NCBI RefSeq assembly: GCF_003385455.1
Contig: NZ_QNUF01000033.1
Span: 1-54,322 of the forward strand
Direction: 5' to 3'
From: Chryseobacterium rhizosphaerae
GTDB taxonomy: Bacteria; Bacteroidota; Bacteroidia; Flavobacteriales; Weeksellaceae
Length of the DNA: 54,322 nt
Shown: piece by piece, positions 51,726 through 54,322 of the stretch
Numbering within the stretch: position 1 is the stretch's first letter
How the letters are laid out: the number at the start of each line of letters is the position of its first letter
Made by a program: the position numbers and the translations under genes
Notes under the pieces: generated by a model
The model's input: the letters and a program-made list of their open reading frames with translations, nothing else
What the model was told of the DNA's origin: nothing
The model's database searches: none

Positions 51726-53924
51726 GTGCGTTTTATTGCTCAATATGATCAAATGGATTGCGGCCCTGCTTGTATAAGCATGGTGGCCAATTCTTATGGA
51801 AAAGAATACCCGTTGGAGTACCTTAGAGAAAACTCTTATATCACAAAGGAAGGGGTTTCTCTTTTAGGCATAGGAGAAGCATCAAAAAAAATAGGATTTG
51901 ATTATCATGCGGTAAAAGAAGAATCTGATCATTTAATTTCCAATATCGAAAATACCAAGAAACCTGTTATTTTACACTGGGATCAAAATCATTTTGTGGT
52001 ACTCAATAAAGTCAGTAATTCTTTATTTTCCAAAAAAAAAATATTTGAAATTTACGATCCTGCTCATGGTATCATCAAAATATCTCAGGAAAAATTTGAA
52101 GAATCCTGGATTTCAGATCGTAGCAAAGGAGTTTCCGTCTATTTAACTCCCACAGATACATTTTATCAAAATGAGCCCCCTCAGCAGAAGCTGTTAACCG
52201 TTAAGCAGACTGTTGAGTATCTGCAACCTTACAAAAGGAAAATAGCCTTGATGTTCTGTCTGCTTCTTGCAGGAAGTGGCATCACACTTATCTTTCCATT
52301 TCTTACCCAGTCTCTGATAGATGACGGGGTAAGTTCAAAGAATTTAAATTTTATTTTTATTATCCTGCTGGCACAGCTGTCATTATTTTTAGGCAGTATC
52401 GTTATCAATATTTTCAGAAACTGGCTGACACTCTATATCGGTACACATCTGAGTATTAAAATTATTTCAGACTTTCTAAAAAAAATAATAGAACTTCCCA
52501 TTCGGTTTTTCGACACCAAACTACTGGGAGATTTCCAGCAAAGAATTCAGGATAACAATAGGATTGAAGAATTCTTAACCTCCCAAAGCTTACTTACATT
52601 TTTTTCCATAGTCACCTTCTCCGTCTTCTTTGGCGTTCTGGCGTACTATGATGTCAAAATACTGTTAGTATATTCCATTTTGACCCTGATCTCTATTGCC
52701 TGGTCATTTTACTGGCTTAGAAAAAGAAAAATAATGGATTATTTCCGGTTTAAACTTCGCAGTGAAAATCAGGACTCCATCTATGAGATGTTGAACGGAG
52801 TTACCGAAATGAAATTAAATCAATTTGAAGATTTTAAAATTTCAGAATGGGAAAAAATCCAAAAAAGGCTGTTTCAGCTTAATATCAGAATTTTAAAAAT
52901 TGATCAGTATCAACTCTCCGGATTTGAATTTTTGAATCAGCTTAAAAATATAATTGTTACTTTTTTGGCTGCCACTTATGTGGTAAAAGGAAGTATGTCT
53001 CTTGGGGTGCTTTTGTCAGTATCTTACATAATAGGACAGATGAATTCCCCTGTAAGTCAAATGATAAATTTCTTCCGTTCTTTTCAAGATGCAAAATTGA
53101 GCATGGAAAGACTTAATGAAGTTCAGTTTAAATCCAAAGAGGAAAAAGAAGACGACAAACCTATAGAATCCAATGAAGAAACAGCAGGCGATATCCTGTT
53201 TGAAAACGTATCATTTCAGTATGAAGGACCTCAGTCTCCCTATGTATTGAAAGATATCTCGCTTACTATCCCTCAGGGAAAGGTTACTGCGATTGTAGGA
53301 GCCAGTGGAAGCGGAAAAACGACCCTTATGAAACTTTTACTGAGATTTTATAATCCGGTATCAGGAAAAATCAGTTTTGGGAAAACGGATATTTTACATA
53401 TTTCTCCTAAAAGCATTAGAAAAAGTTCAGGAGTTGTTCTGCAGGATGGATTTATATTTTCTGATACCATCGCCAGAAACATCATTACCCATGATGAAAA
53501 CAGTGATGACGAAAAATTACTAAAAGCAGTCACAACATCCAATATCAGCGAATTTGTAAACTCTCTTCCCTTAAGATATAATACCAAGATTGGAGCTTCA
53601 GGGAACGGAATTTCCGGAGGCCAGAAACAAAGAATATTAATTGCAAGAGCTGTATACAAAAACCCTCAATACTTATTTTTTGATGAGGCGACATCAGCCC
53701 TGGATGCTGAAAATGAAAAAATAATCCATGATAACCTTCAGGAATTTTTTAAAGGAAAAACCGTTGTCATCATTGCCCATCGTTTATCTACCGTAAAGAA
53801 TGCTGACAATATCATCGTCTTACATGGAGGAAAAATTGTAGAAGAAGGCAATCATCAGGAATTAGTCAGTAAAAACGGTGAATATTACAAACTGGTGAAG
53901 AATCAACTGGAATTAGGCAGTTAA
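51726..53924 (+). CDS. Peptidase-containing ABC transporter (C39 bacteriocin exporter; GTG start)
   Basis: 732 residues. The C39 protease at the N-terminus has Q6 and C12 (QYDQMDCGPAC), H89 (DQNHFVVL) and D111 (IYDPAHG), so the catalytic set is complete. Transmembrane domain about 165-460 with six segments. ATPase: Walker A GASGSGKT 525-532, signature SGGQ 630-633, Walker B LFFDE ending E654, H-loop H685. Removes the GG leader and exports the core. The start is GTG at 51726: only ATA-ATT-AAG-ATA separate it from an in-frame stop, and the conserved Q-x-D-x-x-DCG block begins six residues in. The spacer 51564-51725 has no clear gene. Confidence 0.95.
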   Translation: MRFIAQYDQMDCGPACISMVANSYGKEYPLEYLRENSYITKEGVSLLGIGEASKKIGFDYHAVKEESDHLISNIENTKKPVILHWDQNHFVVLNKVSNSLFSKKKIFEIYDPAHGIIKISQEKFEESWISDRSKGVSVYLTPTDTFYQNEPPQQKLLTVKQTVEYLQPYKRKIALMFCLLLAGSGITLIFPFLTQSLIDDGVSSKNLNFIFIILLAQLSLFLGSIVINIFRNWLTLYIGTHLSIKIISDFLKKIIELPIRFFDTKLLGDFQQRIQDNNRIEEFLTSQSLLTFFSIVTFSVFFGVLAYYDVKILLVYSILTLISIAWSFYWLRKRKIMDYFRFKLRSENQDSIYEMLNGVTEMKLNQFEDFKISEWEKIQKRLFQLNIRILKIDQYQLSGFEFLNQLKNIIVTFLAATYVVKGSMSLGVLLSVSYIIGQMNSPVSQMINFFRSFQDAKLSMERLNEVQFKSKEEKEDDKPIESNEETAGDILFENVSFQYEGPQSPYVLKDISLTIPQGKVTAIVGASGSGKTTLMKLLLRFYNPVSGKISFGKTDILHISPKSIRKSSGVVLQDGFIFSDTIARNIITHDENSDDEKLLKAVTTSNISEFVNSLPLRYNTKIGASGNGISGGQKQRILIARAVYKNPQYLFFDEATSALDAENEKIIHDNLQEFFKGKTVVIIAHRLSTVKNADNIIVLHGGKIVEEGNHQELVSKNGEYYKLVKNQLELGS

Positions 53925-54322
53925 TATCTGAGCGCTTAAATAAACAAGCTCCCCTTTTCAAAGAGAAGCTTAATAAATAATGCAAAAAGTGATGATATGT
54001 AGAAATTTATTCATCTAAAGATCATCAACTAATCGATGTTCTTTTTATGAGTAGAATCATATTCAAAAAAAAATCCTCGGAAATTCCGAGGATAAAAACT
54101 AATAACCATGAAAACTCAAATTAAACATGAGTTACATATCTACATTGAAAAATCGTGCCAAAATTTAAATTTTGATAAAAATATTCCAATATATATTTTC
54201 GAGAGATTAAATATCATATTTTAATATTTTCACCTCTTTTTTTTCGTATTATTAAAAATCACATCATGTTAATTACAGCTATTCAAAATAGGAAGTATTA
54301 AAAAAACAATATGATTAAAGAG
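53925..54322. other. Intergenic region after the ABC transporter
   Basis: About 400 bases to the window end, AT-rich. It holds the hairpin listed separately and a 38-codon open frame at 54108-54224 that I do not call a gene. No membrane-fusion (HlyD-like) gene is visible, although such a partner is expected for a Gram-negative C39 exporter. Confidence 0.5.
54068..54093 (-). terminator. Minus-oriented terminator-like hairpin, element 2 of a pair
   Basis: ATCCTCGG/CCGAGGAT with loop AAATT, with an A run to its left on the plus strand, hence a terminator only for minus-strand transcripts. It is almost the same as the element at 45611, with C-G replaced by T-A in the stem. It may end a transcript coming from beyond the window. 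Confidence 0.5.

Noticed and set aside
54108..54224. 38-codon ORF MKTQIKHELHIYIEKSC...
   Set aside because: Starts after the hairpin at 54093 but shows no leader motif or recognisable domain; kept only as part of the intergenic note.
1..54322. CRISPR arrays, insertion sequences, prophage or integrase genes
   Set aside because: No regular spacer-repeat array, transposase, integrase or terminal inverted repeats with target duplications were seen.

Overview
The window is a chromosomal segment of a Bacteroidota, class Flavobacteriia, most likely Chryseobacterium or a close relative. This rests on low G+C content, promoters of the Bacteroidota type (-33 TTTG, -7 TAnnTTTG), near absence of Shine-Dalgarno sites, a type IX secretion plug protein, a T9SS-sorted metalloprotease, an astacin (flavastacin-like) protease and TonB-dependent receptors. 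Species assignment is inference. I see no insertion sequence, prophage, CRISPR array or rRNA operon; one tRNA-Cys(GCA) gene is present.

Layout. 1-14.6 kb is mostly housekeeping: the end of an OmpA-like protein, recQ, fmt, a Crp/Fnr regulator, a ribB fused to a degenerate ribA domain, a luciferase-like oxidoreductase, an astacin lipoprotein, a PIF1-like helicase, a gamma-carbonic anhydrase, a NifU-like protein, an FMN reductase and hemH. 14.6-18.2 kb carries an M4 metalloprotease with a T9SS tail beside a T9SS plug (DUF5103) protein. 18.9-25.2 kb is a probable trehalose locus: TonB receptor, GH37 trehalase and MFS transporter on the minus strand, with a divergent AraC regulator. 26.4-33.4 kb is a TetR-controlled RND efflux operon with five copies of a TTAACACTGTTAG-like operator. 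33.5-37.2 kb holds miaA, yicC, gmk and nadA. 37.28-37.95 kb holds three tandem minus-strand genes for small Cys-rich peptides with double-glycine-type leaders, one of them only 56 residues. 38.1-45.3 kb is a thrA-thrB-thrC-folB-DUF4403-RDD run, preceded by a 33-codon leader ORF ending in a threonine run, which looks like a thr attenuator.

The most interesting region is 46.3-53.9 kb. After a roughly 0.9 kb gene-poor stretch come an outer-membrane beta-barrel receptor, a 72-residue precursor with a GG leader and a three-Cys/TPTTPTTPT core, a radical SAM/SPASM enzyme, an all-helical protein of unknown function, a GIN-domain (DUF2807) secreted protein and a C39-peptidase ABC transporter. This reads as a complete RiPP pathway: precursor, rSAM maturation, leader cleavage and export. 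A perfect 11-bp terminator-like hairpin lies between precursor and rSAM and buries the first possible rSAM start codon. The three orphan GG-leader peptides 11 kb away could be additional cargo of the same peptidase-transporter; that is inference.

Promoters and terminators below are motif readings by eye, not experimental sites.
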